From K189A clade bacterium (lineage in GTDB: Bacteria; Pseudomonadota; Gammaproteobacteria; Pseudomonadales; Azotimanducaceae): 64,000 bases of DNA. The number at the start of each line of letters is the position of its first letter. Position 1 is the stretch's first letter. The stretch lies in the NCBI GenBank assembly GCA_902528515.1, contig CABZTD010000003.1, positions 1 through 64,000 of the forward strand. Direction: 5' to 3'. The notes beneath the pieces were generated by a model that had not been told where the DNA came from, searched no databases, and saw only the letters and a list, made by a program, of their open reading frames with translations. Position numbers and translations under genes: made by a program. Positions 23,221 through 32,547 of this stretch are shown one piece after another.

Positions 23221-24771
23221 TTAGGCAGACCGAGCCTGTGTCGCTTGTGCTGCTAAGCTTGCACTGCGCATCTTGCCATCGTAAATGAACTCTGAGCCAT
23301 CTAGATCGGTGGCAGGTATCTCGTCTTTTTCGCGCCAATAATCTTGATTGTGACGCCATTCAGGTTTGGCACCGCGTTGCGGCATTTTGTCGATATCTCG
23401 GGTGAGATAGCTTGGGTTGAAGTTGTCTTCTTCGATCCACGGCAAAATTTCCATGTCAGCATCTTCATCCCGCAAGGCGACTTCTACGCGCCTCGCGCCA
23501 ATGGCGTCCATATGGTTTAGCAGGCCACAGACAAAGTCACCCATGAGATCTACACGGAGCGTCCAGCTTGCCCGAAAGTAACCGAACACCCATGCCATAT
23601 TGGGTACGCCGGTAAACATCATGCCGCGATAATTTACCGTATCGTGCCAATCTACGGTCTTACCATCGACCTGAAAGGGGATGTTGCCCATAACGGATAA
23701 ATAGAAACCCGTGCAGACACAGACGATGTCGGCCTCGATCTCTTCACCGTTAGCGGTGCGGACGCCGCTTTCGGTAAAGGTATCAATCGTGTCGGTAACC
23801 ACGGTGACTTTGCCAGCCCCAGCGGCTTGAAAGAGATCGCCATCCGGGCAAAAGGCAAGACGCTGTTGCCATGGTCGATAGCGTGGCGTGAAGTGAGGGT
23901 CAAACTCGAAGTCGTCACCCGCATACTGCCTCATTAGGGCTTTGAGCTCCTCAAACACTGCATCGGGCTCTTCTTTGCAGCGCTCAGTGAGTACATCTTG
24001 ATCGTAGAGTATTTGAGCCCGAACCACGCGATGAATGGTCGGCTCGTCGATACCGATCTCGCGCAGGCGGTCTGCTAACTCGTTTCGGTTTTCGCTGCAG
24101 AAAAAATAGGTGGGAGATCGCTGTAGCATCGTGACGTGCTCGGCCTTCTTCGCAAATTCGGGAATCACCGTTGCGGCGGTGGCACCGGAGCCAATCACCA
24201 GTACTTTTTTGCCGGTGTAGTCTGTATTCGGATTCCACAGTTGGGCGTGAGTCAAAAGACCGTTGAATTTGTCCATACCCGGCCACTGCGGAATGTGCGG
24301 ATTTTCGTGGTCATAGTAGCCTTGGCACATCCACAAGAAATTGCAGGTAAATGTGAGGCTAGCGCCATCAGCTTTTCGGGTCGCTGTTACGGTCCAACGA
24401 TTATCCTCGGTCGACCAACTGCAGTTGGTAATGCGGTGGCCGTAGCGAATATGCTGATCGATATTGTTCTCTTCGATCACCTCACCCATATATTCGAGGA
24501 TCGCCTCGGCACTGGCGATGGGCGTATCCGTCCACGGCTTGAAGCGATAGCCGAAAGTATAGAGATCTGAATCTGAGCGTATTCCTGGATACTTGTGGGT
24601 TTCCCAGGTGCCGCCAAAGGTATCCTTCATTTCTAAAATGCAGTAACTCTTGTTAGGGCTTTGTTCCTGCAAATGATAGGCCTCGCCAATGCCGGAGATG
24701 CCTGCTCCCACGATCAGTACGTCAAAGTCGGTCGTGTCCTGTGAAACTCGGTTAGTGTTGCTAGTCGTCAC
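23221..24771 (-). CDS. Flavin-dependent Baeyer-Villiger monooxygenase, EthA-like
   Basis: This 516-residue FAD/NADPH enzyme oxidises ketones to esters or S-oxidises thioethers. The FAD Rossmann motif is VGAGISGIGEAYHL. It then shows KYPGIRSDSDLYTFGYRFKPW, the EthA hallmark, the NADPH motif VIGSGATAATVIPEF and LQRSPTYFF. Later blocks PRYRPWQQRL, DGDLFQAAGAGKVTVVTDTI and VPNMAWVFGYFRASWTL also follow Mycobacterium EthA closely along its length. No TetR-type ethR partner is adjacent. Likely substrates are ketones or terpenoids, which is inference. Confidence 0.9.
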   Translation of the reverse strand: MTTSNTNRVSQDTTDFDVLIVGAGISGIGEAYHLQEQSPNKSYCILEMKDTFGGTWETHKYPGIRSDSDLYTFGYRFKPWTDTPIASAEAILEYMGEVIEENNIDQHIRYGHRITNCSWSTEDNRWTVTATRKADGASLTFTCNFLWMCQGYYDHENPHIPQWPGMDKFNGLLTHAQLWNPNTDYTGKKVLVIGSGATAATVIPEFAKKAEHVTMLQRSPTYFFCSENRNELADRLREIGIDEPTIHRVVRAQILYDQDVLTERCKEEPDAVFEELKALMRQYAGDDFEFDPHFTPRYRPWQQRLAFCPDGDLFQAAGAGKVTVVTDTIDTFTESGVRTANGEEIEADIVCVCTGFYLSVMGNIPFQVDGKTVDWHDTVNYRGMMFTGVPNMAWVFGYFRASWTLRVDLMGDFVCGLLNHMDAIGARRVEVALRDEDADMEILPWIEEDNFNPSYLTRDIDKMPQRGAKPEWRHNQDYWREKDEIPATDLDGSEFIYDGKMRSASLAAQATQARSA

Positions 24772-24920
24772 GATGTTTGTCCCCCATGTGTCTTAGCGCC
24801 AGGCTCCCCAAAGTCGCTCGCGCTAGGACTTAGAACGTATACCGGCATAGAAAAGACCGCAATACGGTATTAATGAACTAGGCCACGAGAGACAGGGCAA
24901 TTATTGCCTGAAGACGCGCG

Positions 24921-25916
24921 CTAACCAAGGTAGGTCAGGGGTGGTTCATCCAGCACAGCCAATTGCTCGCGCAGCGCGAGCACGTGGTTTGACCAGTAGT
25001 TCACGGTATCGAAGGTGGGAAAGGCCATGGGAAAGGCGGGGTCCTGCCAACGACGTGCGATCCATGCGGCGTGATGCATGATGCGCAATGTCCTGAGTGG
25101 CTCAATAAGCACCAATGTCGATGTATCAAAATCATAAAACTCTTGATACGCATCAAGAACGAGGCTGAGCTGTAAGGAGCGATCTGCTCGCTCGCCGTTG
25201 AGCAGCATCCACAGATCCTGGATAGGCGGGCCAGTCATGCAGTCGTCAAAGTCGACGAAGTGGGGGATATCGTCTCGCCATAGGATGTTGCCCATGTGGC
25301 AGTCGCCATGAATCGACGCCATCGGCGTTTGATGCATTAAAGGAGTAATGCGCTCCATCAGCTGCTCGGTAATGGAGCGATAGGCCTCTTCCATTTCCAC
25401 CGGCAGAAAATTGTTCTTTAGAAGAAAGTCGCGGCTTTCAACACCGAGTCGTTCGGCGGTTAAGCTGACCCGGTGCTGAAAAGGTTGGCTGGCCCCGAAG
25501 GCATGCAGGCGCGCAATGGCCCGCGCCAAAACTTCGAGGTCATCCTCATTTTCCAAATTAGGAGGATGGCCACCCTGTCGGGCAAAAACCGCAAAGCGAT
25601 AACCCAGATGCTGAAAAACACTGGTGTCGTCCAGCTGGATTGGAGGCACGACGGACAACTCTGCATCAAAAAGCCCCTGGGTAAAGCGGTGCTCCTCCAG
25701 GATCGCACTATCAGACCATCGGTTAGGGCGATAAAACTTGGTAATCACAAAACTGCCGTTCTCGAGGGCAACTTGGTAGACCCGATTTTCGTAGGAATTC
25801 AGCGCTGTGAGCCCGCCAGTGGGTTCGAAGCCGACGCTTTCCATGGCGTCCAGCACGGCATCAGGTGTGAGCAAGTCATAGGGTGCTTGGCTTGGGTTTG
25901 AGTTCTCGTGCTTCAT
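24921..25916 (-). CDS. srkA: Stress response kinase A (YihE/RdoA-type Ser/Thr kinase)
   Basis: This 331-residue protein kinase has the APH-like fold. It counteracts stress-induced cell death in E. coli. Conserved sequence includes LTALNSYENRVYQV (nucleotide loop), VITKFYRPNRW (catalytic Lys), EEHRF, the catalytic IHGDCHMGNILWRDD and the metal-binding VDFDDCMTGPP. C-terminal RIMHHAAWIARRW is typical of YihE. Length matches (328 in E. coli). In enterobacteria srkA precedes dsbA; here no dsbA is adjacent. Confidence 0.9.
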   Translation of the reverse strand: MKHENSNPSQAPYDLLTPDAVLDAMESVGFEPTGGLTALNSYENRVYQVALENGSFVITKFYRPNRWSDSAILEEHRFTQGLFDAELSVVPPIQLDDTSVFQHLGYRFAVFARQGGHPPNLENEDDLEVLARAIARLHAFGASQPFQHRVSLTAERLGVESRDFLLKNNFLPVEMEEAYRSITEQLMERITPLMHQTPMASIHGDCHMGNILWRDDIPHFVDFDDCMTGPPIQDLWMLLNGERADRSLQLSLVLDAYQEFYDFDTSTLVLIEPLRTLRIMHHAAWIARRWQDPAFPMAFPTFDTVNYWSNHVLALREQLAVLDEPPLTYLG

Positions 25917-26229
25917 GACTGCACTTTAACAGCAATGCGAAGATCTCGGCGTTTTCCTTCCTGCCTGGTCGTGAAGTCGCGGCAGTGGCGGGCGAATTTA
26001 GAGAACGATCAAGACGATGGGAATCAACCGCGATGCAGTCAGCTAGGGACGCAGTTTGTCTGCCGATTTAAGGTAGGGCGCAGCAGTTTCGCGCTGATGG
26101 CTCTTTTGCATGACGTTACGCACAGCGGTTGCGGTAGATCTGCGCCGGACAAAGCCTGACAAGGCAAAAGCGTTGGTGAGCCTTGGACTGTGCAGCTACA
26201 CTTGGAGGGTCTCAAGGAGAGAGGGCACT
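25917..26229. other. Intergenic region between srkA and an acyl-CoA dehydrogenase
   Basis: This is a 313-bp divergent promoter region. I see no RNA gene or strong palindrome. An open frame runs through it from 26110 into the dehydrogenase, but the added residues do not resemble the family and the ribosome site lies much later (26214-26220). Confidence 0.5.
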
Positions 26230-27969
26230 GTGGACTACGCAGCAAGAGAACAAGAAGCGGATTTCCTGATGAATCAGGTATTCAACGTTCAGGAAAACTG
26301 GTCACGTATTGAAGCCTATCAAGAATTCTCCGAGGAACTGGTGCGTGCGGTCGTAGCCGAAGGGGGCCGACTGGCGGCCGAGGTGATGGCGCCATTGAAT
26401 GAAGTAGGTGACACTCACGGTTGTCAGCTCCAATACGGTGAGGTAACTACTCCACCGGGGTTCAAGGAGGCTTTCGCTCAGCTTACCGAGGGTGGTTGGC
26501 TCGGACTGACGGGTAATCCTAAGTTTGGCGGACAGGGCATGCCCAAAAGCCTGGCGGGTCTGATTGAGGAGATGTTCTGGGCGGCGAACAGCAGCCTGTT
26601 TCTGTACGGATCGCTTACCGTTGGCGCGTGTTTAAGCATCGACGCTCACGGTTCTGCAGAGCAGAAAAACACCTATTTAGAAAAGCTTTACAGCGGCCAG
26701 TGGACGGGAGCTATGGCTTTGACCGAATCCCACGCCGGTACCGACCTAGGCATGATGCGTACCAAGGCGGAATCGCAGGCCGACGGCTCCTACCGTATCA
26801 CCGGCACCAAGATTTTCATCACCAGCGGCGAGCACGATATGGCCGAAAATATTGTGCACCTCGCCTTGGCGCGTATCGCCGACGGCCCAAAAGGTACGAA
26901 GGGCATCTCGCTTTTCATCGTGCCGAAGTTTGTTCCTAACGACGACGGCACTCTCGGTCCGCGTAACGGTTGGAGTAGCGGCTCCCTAGAACACAAAATG
27001 GGGATTAAGGGCAGCGCGACTTCTGTAATCAACTACGATGGCGCCAAAGGATTCCTGCTGGGCGCAGAGCATCAGGGTTTAGCGGGCATGTTTACAATGA
27101 TGAACTATGAGCGTCTGAGTGTCGGTTTGCAGGGACTTGGGGCGGGTGATTTGGCCTACCAGCATTCAGCTCGATATGCGCAAGACCGCATTCAGGGCCG
27201 GTCTGTCACCGGCGCGCAAAACCTGGACAAGGAAGCCGACCCGTTGTTGGTTCATCCTGACGTGCGACGAATGTTGCTCAGTCAGCGCGCCTATATCGAA
27301 GGTTGTCGAGCATTCGCGTTCTTCGCGGGCATGCAGCTGGATGAAGCAAAGCACAACTCAGACGAGCGCGCTGATCGATTCGGGCAGCTGCTCACCCCGG
27401 TCGTGAAAGCCTTTCTCACCGACAAGGGTTTTGAGGGCGCTGTCATGGCCCAGCAGATTCTTGGCGGTCACGGCTATGTGAACGAGTGGGGGGTTGAGCA
27501 AATTGTTCGAGATGCCCGCATTGCCCAGATTTATGAGGGAACGAACGGTATTCAGGCACTGGATTTGACGGGTCGCAAAGTTGTTCGGGATGGTGGCAGA
27601 ACCCTTAAGGAACTGTTGCTGGTGCTCGCGGATTTTGAGGTGGACGCCAAGTACGAGTCAGATGTGTCTGAGGCCTTTGATCGACTGCGCAAGGTCACAG
27701 ATTCGATGATCGCCCGAAGCAATGAAGACGCGAACCTACCCGGAGCGCTTTCCACAGACTATCTCGACCTGGTCGGCATGACGCTGTGTGCCTGGGCATG
27801 GGGTGTGATGGCTCACCACGCTAAGGACGATGACTTTGGTGTCGCGAAGAAACAAACGGCGCGATTCTTTTTCGCCCGACTGCTGCCGCGCACGCTAGGC
27901 TTAGAGCAAGGGCTAACAGCAGGTTCGGATGTATTGATGGAGATGCCTGAGGCGCTCTTTAACGCCTGA
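26230..27969 (+). CDS. Long acyl-CoA dehydrogenase (DmdC/FadE5-like, about 580 residues)
   Basis: This larger class of acyl-CoA dehydrogenase includes 3-methylmercaptopropionyl-CoA dehydrogenase DmdC and broad-range FadE enzymes. Motifs: MALTESHAGTDLGMMRTKA, YRITGTKIFITSGEHDM, KMGIKGSATSVINYDGAKGFLLG, and the C-terminal QQILGGHGYVNEWGVEQIVRDARIAQIYEGTNGIQALDL. The Glu in IYEGTNG corresponds to the region of the catalytic base in many members. The GTG at 26230 is chosen because AAGGAGA ends 9 bases before it and because the family starts near YAAREQEADFLMNQVF. Substrate is not settled; other dmd genes are not in the window. Confidence 0.88.
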   Translation: MDYAAREQEADFLMNQVFNVQENWSRIEAYQEFSEELVRAVVAEGGRLAAEVMAPLNEVGDTHGCQLQYGEVTTPPGFKEAFAQLTEGGWLGLTGNPKFGGQGMPKSLAGLIEEMFWAANSSLFLYGSLTVGACLSIDAHGSAEQKNTYLEKLYSGQWTGAMALTESHAGTDLGMMRTKAESQADGSYRITGTKIFITSGEHDMAENIVHLALARIADGPKGTKGISLFIVPKFVPNDDGTLGPRNGWSSGSLEHKMGIKGSATSVINYDGAKGFLLGAEHQGLAGMFTMMNYERLSVGLQGLGAGDLAYQHSARYAQDRIQGRSVTGAQNLDKEADPLLVHPDVRRMLLSQRAYIEGCRAFAFFAGMQLDEAKHNSDERADRFGQLLTPVVKAFLTDKGFEGAVMAQQILGGHGYVNEWGVEQIVRDARIAQIYEGTNGIQALDLTGRKVVRDGGRTLKELLLVLADFEVDAKYESDVSEAFDRLRKVTDSMIARSNEDANLPGALSTDYLDLVGMTLCAWAWGVMAHHAKDDDFGVAKKQTARFFFARLLPRTLGLEQGLTAGSDVLMEMPEALFNA

Positions 27970-27993
27970 ACCGACCGGCCTCGTAAATCGGCA

Positions 27994-28773
27994 TTATGTT
28001 CTGGGGTAAACCCAAGGGTGCGAGGCAGATAGTCCTCCGTCGACGGCTACTGCCTGACCGTTAACGTAAGAAGCGCGATCGCTTAATAAAAAACAGGCCA
28101 TTTCGCCGATCTCGCTAGGTTGACCAAAACGTTTCATTGGATTGATCTGACCGATTTTGTCCTCGTTCCCACGGGCTCTTGCCCGCTCGAAGGTAGGCTT
28201 GGTCATGCCAGTTTCGATCAAACCCGGACAGATGGCATTGATTCGCACGCCACTGCCATAGGTTTGATAAGCCGTTGTTTGAACAATGCTGATGACGCCA
28301 GCCTTGCTCGCAGAATAATCAACGCCACCGGCATTGGCGCGAAGGCCTGCCACAGATGCGGTGCACAAAATGGCGCCGTGACCTTGGTTCAGGAAATGTT
28401 TGAGGCTGTGTTTTACCGCCAGAAATACGCCAATTGTGTTGACACCCAAGGTGCGCTGCCAATCCTCTACGGTAAGTTCGGTGACAGATTTACCCCCACC
28501 GGATACGCCCGCGTTGGCATATATGCCGTCGATGCTGCCATAGCTGGCGACGCAGGCTTCAATGTAGGCTTCGACCTCGGTCTCTTCAGCGACATTGGCT
28601 CTGTGGCCCTGGGCTGTGCCCCCTGATTCCATGATCCGAGCGGCGGTTGTTTCCGCGCCATCGGTTAAGTCAACGCAGAATACATTTGCGCCATAACTCG
28701 CCGCCAACAAACTGGTTGCTCTGCCTATGCCACTACCTGCACCGGTAACTAAGATATTTTTATTCTCGAGCAT
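27994..28773 (-). CDS. Short-chain dehydrogenase/reductase (3-oxoacyl reductase-like)
   Basis: This 259-residue oxidoreductase has TGAGSGIGRA for cofactor binding, Asp in FCVDLTD after strand 2 (favouring NAD+), NAGVSG, the catalytic Ser in ILCTASVAGLRA and YSASKAG. The C-terminal VNGQAVAVDGGLSA closes the fold. It lies just downstream of a remnant cyclase gene on the same strand, with AGGAAATC in front of the ATG. It is convergent with the long acyl-CoA dehydrogenase, so a lipid or hydroxyacid substrate is plausible but unproven. Confidence 0.88.
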   Translation of the reverse strand: MLENKNILVTGAGSGIGRATSLLAASYGANVFCVDLTDGAETTAARIMESGGTAQGHRANVAEETEVEAYIEACVASYGSIDGIYANAGVSGGGKSVTELTVEDWQRTLGVNTIGVFLAVKHSLKHFLNQGHGAILCTASVAGLRANAGGVDYSASKAGVISIVQTTAYQTYGSGVRINAICPGLIETGMTKPTFERARARGNEDKIGQINPMKRFGQPSEIGEMACFLLSDRASYVNGQAVAVDGGLSASHPWVYPRT

Positions 28774-28779
28774 GATTTC

Positions 28780-29028
28780 CTACCGAATTGCCACTGGGTT
28801 GATGACCGCCTGTACGGCGCCTACGGCGTAGGTTTTGCCAAGCTTGACCAATCCGGCGACGCTCTTCGTTTTATCGAGATTGAGCTCGTTTAGCGCACCA
28901 AGTGTGTCTTGCGCTCCGTTCTTTGACGGGTACCAAGGATCTTGTGGACGCTCTTGTGAGCTAACTAGGGCAAGCAGTAAAATTGCAAAGAGGCCGTGCA
29001 GGCAGCTTCGTAGCATTGGTAAAGGCAT
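28780..29028 (-). pseudogene. Internally deleted cyclase-family (PF04199-type) gene
   Basis: The 82-residue frame begins with a signal-like segment (LHGLFAILLLALVSS). It then has the start of the cyclase/kynurenine-formamidase-like family: DPWYPSKNGAQDTLGALNEL, then DKTKSVAGLVKLGKTYAVG. Full members run to 250-330 residues with HxGTHxD metal sites, none of which are here. After KTYAVG the protein jumps to AVQAVINPVAIR, which looks like the family's C-terminal end. An in-frame internal deletion of about 600-700 bp would explain this. The short product cannot be an active hydrolase. Confidence 0.65.
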
Positions 29029-29052
29029 CGATTATTCCTCCCCAGAAAACCC

Positions 29053-30468
29053 TCAGTCTACACGGTTGACCAAGGCCTCAGTTAATCGTTCATAGATCCC
29101 ACCGAAGTCGCCGTTGCTCATGATGACCCAATGTTGTCTTCGGGCCTCTGACTTCGGTTTTTCATTGACGAGTCGTTTCACCAGTTTTTCTACGTTGTCC
29201 GCGATTTGGGCGGGAATCACGCAAGCTTTGGCTAGTTCATGGAGGTCCCAATGTATTCGTTCGCCGCGAAACCAAATGACTTGGTCCGCGGGAGCACAAC
29301 AATGGGCCAGCTCATTGCGTAGTGAACCCAGAGACATGGTGTGGGTGCGCGGCTCGATGATCGCGACAATTTCGTCTTGGCTGAACTGGGTGCGTAGGCC
29401 CTGCAGCGTGGTGTGAATTGCCGTGGGGTGATGGGCGAAGTCATCGTACACCACGAGGTTATCTGATTCGTAAATCACCTCCATACGCCGCTTTACACCG
29501 CGAAATTCGCATAGAGCGTCAATCGCCTGCTTGGGTTCCACGCCAGCGTGGCGAGCCGCCGCAATAGCATTTAAGGCATTTGCCTTATTGTGCTCACCAA
29601 AGAGCGACCAATGAACTGCCCCAAGGGGCTCGTCGTTGAGGAGCACGGAAAAACTGCTGCCGTCACTTTTGTCGCCGGCAAATGACCAGCGTTCTGCTCT
29701 GTCTTGGGCATGCTGGTGTTTGCCTTTGCGCTGACCAATTCGAGCAATATCTGTCCAGCAGCCCTGCTGCAATACTTCATTTATGGCGTCGCTGTCTGAC
29801 GGAACTATCACCAAACCCGCCGCCGGTATTGTTCTCATCAGCAGATGAAACTGGTTTTGTATGGCCGTCAGATCCGGAAAGATATCTGCGTGATCGTATT
29901 CCAAGTTGTTGATCACTAGGGTACGCGGTCGGTAGTGAACAAATTTGGACCGGCGGTCAAAGTAACTTGTGTCGTACTCGTCGGCTTCTACAACGAAAAA
30001 TGGTGTCTCGCCAAGGCGAGCCGACGTTTCAAAATTCGCTGGCGCTCCGCCAATCAAGTACCCAGGCGACATGCCCGCATAGTCCAGGATCCAAGCCACC
30101 ATGCTAGCGGTCGAGGTTTTGCCGTGAGTGCCCGCCACTGCAATGACCCAGCGGTCCTGCAGCACGGTGTCGCCCAGCCACTGGGCCCCCGACGTATAGC
30201 GCAGGCCCTTGTTTAAAACGTACTCAATCGCTTCGCTGCCTCGGGGTAAATTCGCATTGCCTACAATGACCAAATCCGGTGAAGGCTCAAGCTGCTCAGG
30301 GCTAAACCCATCGTGAACAGTAATGTTGGCAGCAGCCAGTAGATCCGACATTGGCGGATAGATCTTGCCGTCACTACCGCTGACGGTATGGCCAAGGTCC
30401 TTGGCCAAAAGCGCCAAACTCCCCATCAGAGTGCCGCCGATGCCGAGGAAGTAGAGGTGTTGTTGCAT
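29053..30468 (-). CDS. mpl: UDP-N-acetylmuramate:L-Ala-gamma-D-Glu-meso-diaminopimelate ligase
   Basis: Mpl recycles murein tripeptide by joining it to UDP-MurNAc. The protein starts MQQHLYFLGIGGTLMGSLALLAKDLGH, the exact Mpl opening, so the ATG at 30468 is used rather than the open frame further upstream. The ATP loop is VAGTHGKTSTASMV. The central Mur ligase domain includes EADEYDTSYFDRRSKFVHY and NNLEYDHADIF, and the C-terminal domain FAHHPTAI and EPRTHTMSLG. Length 471 is close to E. coli (457). Together with AmgK-MurU elsewhere in the window it indicates two separate peptidoglycan-recycling routes. Confidence 0.95.
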   Translation of the reverse strand: MQQHLYFLGIGGTLMGSLALLAKDLGHTVSGSDGKIYPPMSDLLAAANITVHDGFSPEQLEPSPDLVIVGNANLPRGSEAIEYVLNKGLRYTSGAQWLGDTVLQDRWVIAVAGTHGKTSTASMVAWILDYAGMSPGYLIGGAPANFETSARLGETPFFVVEADEYDTSYFDRRSKFVHYRPRTLVINNLEYDHADIFPDLTAIQNQFHLLMRTIPAAGLVIVPSDSDAINEVLQQGCWTDIARIGQRKGKHQHAQDRAERWSFAGDKSDGSSFSVLLNDEPLGAVHWSLFGEHNKANALNAIAAARHAGVEPKQAIDALCEFRGVKRRMEVIYESDNLVVYDDFAHHPTAIHTTLQGLRTQFSQDEIVAIIEPRTHTMSLGSLRNELAHCCAPADQVIWFRGERIHWDLHELAKACVIPAQIADNVEKLVKRLVNEKPKSEARRQHWVIMSNGDFGGIYERLTEALVNRVD

Positions 30469-30508
30469 AGATCGTTTCCGGTGCAGGAACAGGGGCCCAG
30501 AGTCTAGG

Positions 30509-31012
30509 TCAGGATTGACCAGCGGCCAGCTGGCCAAGGGCGACAGTGACCATTGTCAGAAAAAACGCGAGCGCGACGGTCATCGCCATGTGCACTTCCA
30601 TAGCTTTGTGCAGGATATAGCCAAATACAAGGACGCTCCAAAATAAAATCGTTAGAGCCAAGGTCATCATAAAGTCTATGCCGAGCAGCCGCATGATCAA
30701 AATGCTCATCCCAATCACCAAATTCATCAGCAGGTCGCAGCCGAAGTAGGCGATCAGGGTCTGCGTGAGTCTTGCGGGTTTGCCCACCAAATATAGTAGT
30801 CCGAAGATCAATAGCGCTTGAGCGGCGAGATTGGTCAAAATGGTGGTGGTAACCGTGCTAGCGGGTTGGGGCCCGACGCTCACAGAGATCGTCAGACTCG
30901 ACACGATGTTGACTGCGGTCACGAGCAGCAGCAGGAAACTGCTCGCGGGCAGATGTTCAGGCCCGCTCTTGAGTTGGGCGATACGCCAAAACTGGTTCAG
31001 GATGGAAAGCAT
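30509..31012 (-). CDS. Five-helix inner-membrane protein of unknown function
   Basis: After a short amphipathic start (LNQFWRIAQLKSGPEHLPAS) there are hydrophobic helices at SFLLLLVTAVNIVSSLTI, AAQALLIFGLLYLVG, DLLMNLVIGMSILIM, MMTLALTILFWSVLVFGYIL and MTVALAFFLTMVTVALG. This resembles small YIP1-like membrane proteins, but I cannot name a family. The start is set at ATG 31012; an in-frame start at 31051 would add 13 residues. It is 40 bp upstream of mpl on the same strand. Confidence 0.6.
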   Translation of the reverse strand: MLSILNQFWRIAQLKSGPEHLPASSFLLLLVTAVNIVSSLTISVSVGPQPASTVTTTILTNLAAQALLIFGLLYLVGKPARLTQTLIAYFGCDLLMNLVIGMSILIMRLLGIDFMMTLALTILFWSVLVFGYILHKAMEVHMAMTVALAFFLTMVTVALGQLAAGQS

Positions 31013-31134
31013 GGGAATTTCTGGAATTTCGTGGGCGAAATTGTCGCACAAAAGTGCGGGATCACGGACAATTGCGAGATTCTAGACGCTGCATTTGTGT
31101 TGTCCGGGATTAAACCTGCCGCAAGGAGCTGAAC

Positions 31135-32394
31135 ATGCCAAAACGCAACGCTTTTTATGCCCAATCAGGTGGAGTCACCGCGGTGATCAACGCCTCGGCC
31201 TGCGGGGTCATTGAGACTGCAAGGGCAAACAAAGCGCAGATCGGTAAGGTGTTGGTAGGGCGCAACGGCATATTGGGGGCGCTAAATGAAGAGCTTATCG
31301 ATACGTCGAAGGAGCGTAAGGCGGATATTGCTGGGTTGCGCAGCACGCCGGGCGGGGCCTTTGGATCGTGTCGATTTAAGCTGAAATCACTGCAAGAAGA
31401 TGCGCGGGAATATCAGCGTTTGATCGAAGTCTTCAAGGCACACAATATCGGGTACTTTTTCTACAATGGCGGGGGCGACTCCCAGGACACCGCCAACAAA
31501 GTATCCCAGCTTGGCAAACAAATGGGTTACCCGCTGCAGGCCATCGGGGTCCCAAAAACTGTCGACAACGACCTCCCCTTTACTGACACATGCCCCGGCT
31601 TCGGGTCGGTAGCGAAATACGTGGCCACCTCGACCAAGGAAGCGGCACTGGATGTGGAGTCGATGTGTGAGACATCGACCAAGGTGTTTGTCCTTGAAGT
31701 CATGGGCAGACATGCCGGTTGGATTGCCGCAGCAGGTGCGCTCGCACAGGAAAAGCCCGGCGACGCTCCCCACATTATCCTGTTGCCGGAAGTGGCTTTC
31801 AATAAAAAAGCATTTCTGGCCAAGGTAAAGGAAACCGTATATAGAAAAGGCTTTTGTGTGGTCGTGGTTTCTGAGGGTGCGCGCCACGCTAACGGAAAGT
31901 TTCTGGGAGAGTCCGGGGCCGCCAAGGATGCGTTTGGCCATGCGCAGCTGGGTGGCGTGGCACCTACCATCGCAAATATGATCAAGGACGCCTTGGGCTA
32001 TAAATATCATTGGGCGGTAGCGGACTATCTTCAGCGTTCTGCGCGGCATCTTGCGTCGGCAACTGATATCGAGCAAGCCTATGCGCTAGGTAAGGCTGCG
32101 GTGGAGTTTGCTGTTGCAGGCAAGACAGCCGTGATGCCAACGATCGTTAGAACCAGCGATCATCCCTACCGCTGGAAAATCGGTGAAGCGAAGTTGTCCA
32201 AGGTAGCCAACGTTGAGCGATTTATGCCCAAGAGTTTTATTAGCAAGGATGGCTTTGGTATTACCGCTAAAGCGCGCCGCTACCTGGCCCCACTAATTTC
32301 TGGTGAAGATTATCCGACGTTTAAGAATGGCGTGCCCCAGTACGTCAGGCTCCAAAACCAGTTGGTTGCGAAGAAGTTACCCAGCGAATGGTAA
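31135..32394 (+). CDS. pfp: Pyrophosphate-dependent 6-phosphofructokinase
   Basis: It phosphorylates fructose 6-phosphate with PPi and is reversible. The 419-residue protein opens KRNAFYAQSGGVTAVINASA and contains FFYNGGGDSQDTANKVSQL and the signature VPKTVDNDLPFTD with the catalytic Asp. MGRHAGWIAAAGAL and a Lys/Arg-rich C-terminus follow. This layout matches the PPi-PFK clade known from methanotrophs such as Methylococcus, not the ATP-type PfkA, whose ATP loop reads GGDGS. The gene is convergent with hppA, a membrane pyrophosphatase, across a shared terminator, and both enzymes use PPi. Confidence 0.9.
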   Translation: MPKRNAFYAQSGGVTAVINASACGVIETARANKAQIGKVLVGRNGILGALNEELIDTSKERKADIAGLRSTPGGAFGSCRFKLKSLQEDAREYQRLIEVFKAHNIGYFFYNGGGDSQDTANKVSQLGKQMGYPLQAIGVPKTVDNDLPFTDTCPGFGSVAKYVATSTKEAALDVESMCETSTKVFVLEVMGRHAGWIAAAGALAQEKPGDAPHIILLPEVAFNKKAFLAKVKETVYRKGFCVVVVSEGARHANGKFLGESGAAKDAFGHAQLGGVAPTIANMIKDALGYKYHWAVADYLQRSARHLASATDIEQAYALGKAAVEFAVAGKTAVMPTIVRTSDHPYRWKIGEAKLSKVANVERFMPKSFISKDGFGITAKARRYLAPLISGEDYPTFKNGVPQYVRLQNQLVAKKLPSEW

Positions 32395-32510
32395 AGGTAA
32401 CCATAGATCCAAAGGCAATACAGGGTTTCGGAGCTTTGCAGCCAATCAGGGTGGGACGTTAGCTGAATAGAGATCTGGCATCGAGCCACAGCTGCGGTGC
32501 AGAGATAAAT

Positions 32511-32533
32511 AAGGGGACCAGCGTCCCCTTTTT
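32511..32533. terminator. Bidirectional terminator between pfp and hppA
   Basis: Arms AAGGGGAC (32511-32518) and GTCCCCTT (32523-32530) with a CAGC loop are followed by TTT on the plus strand. On the minus strand the stem is followed by TTATTTAT. It lies between the two convergent genes and fits both. Confidence 0.8.
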
Positions 32534-32547
32534 AGTAGTGCTGGACC

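Noticed and set aside
26110-26229. N-terminal extension of the long acyl-CoA dehydrogenase
   Set aside because: The 40 extra residues are basic and unlike the family, while AAGGAGA and GTG 26230 give the normal N-terminus.
31387-32076. Long antisense open frames across pfp
   Set aside because: They lie wholly opposite a gene with clear family motifs, and their translations are rich in Cys, Arg and His in the way of shadow frames.
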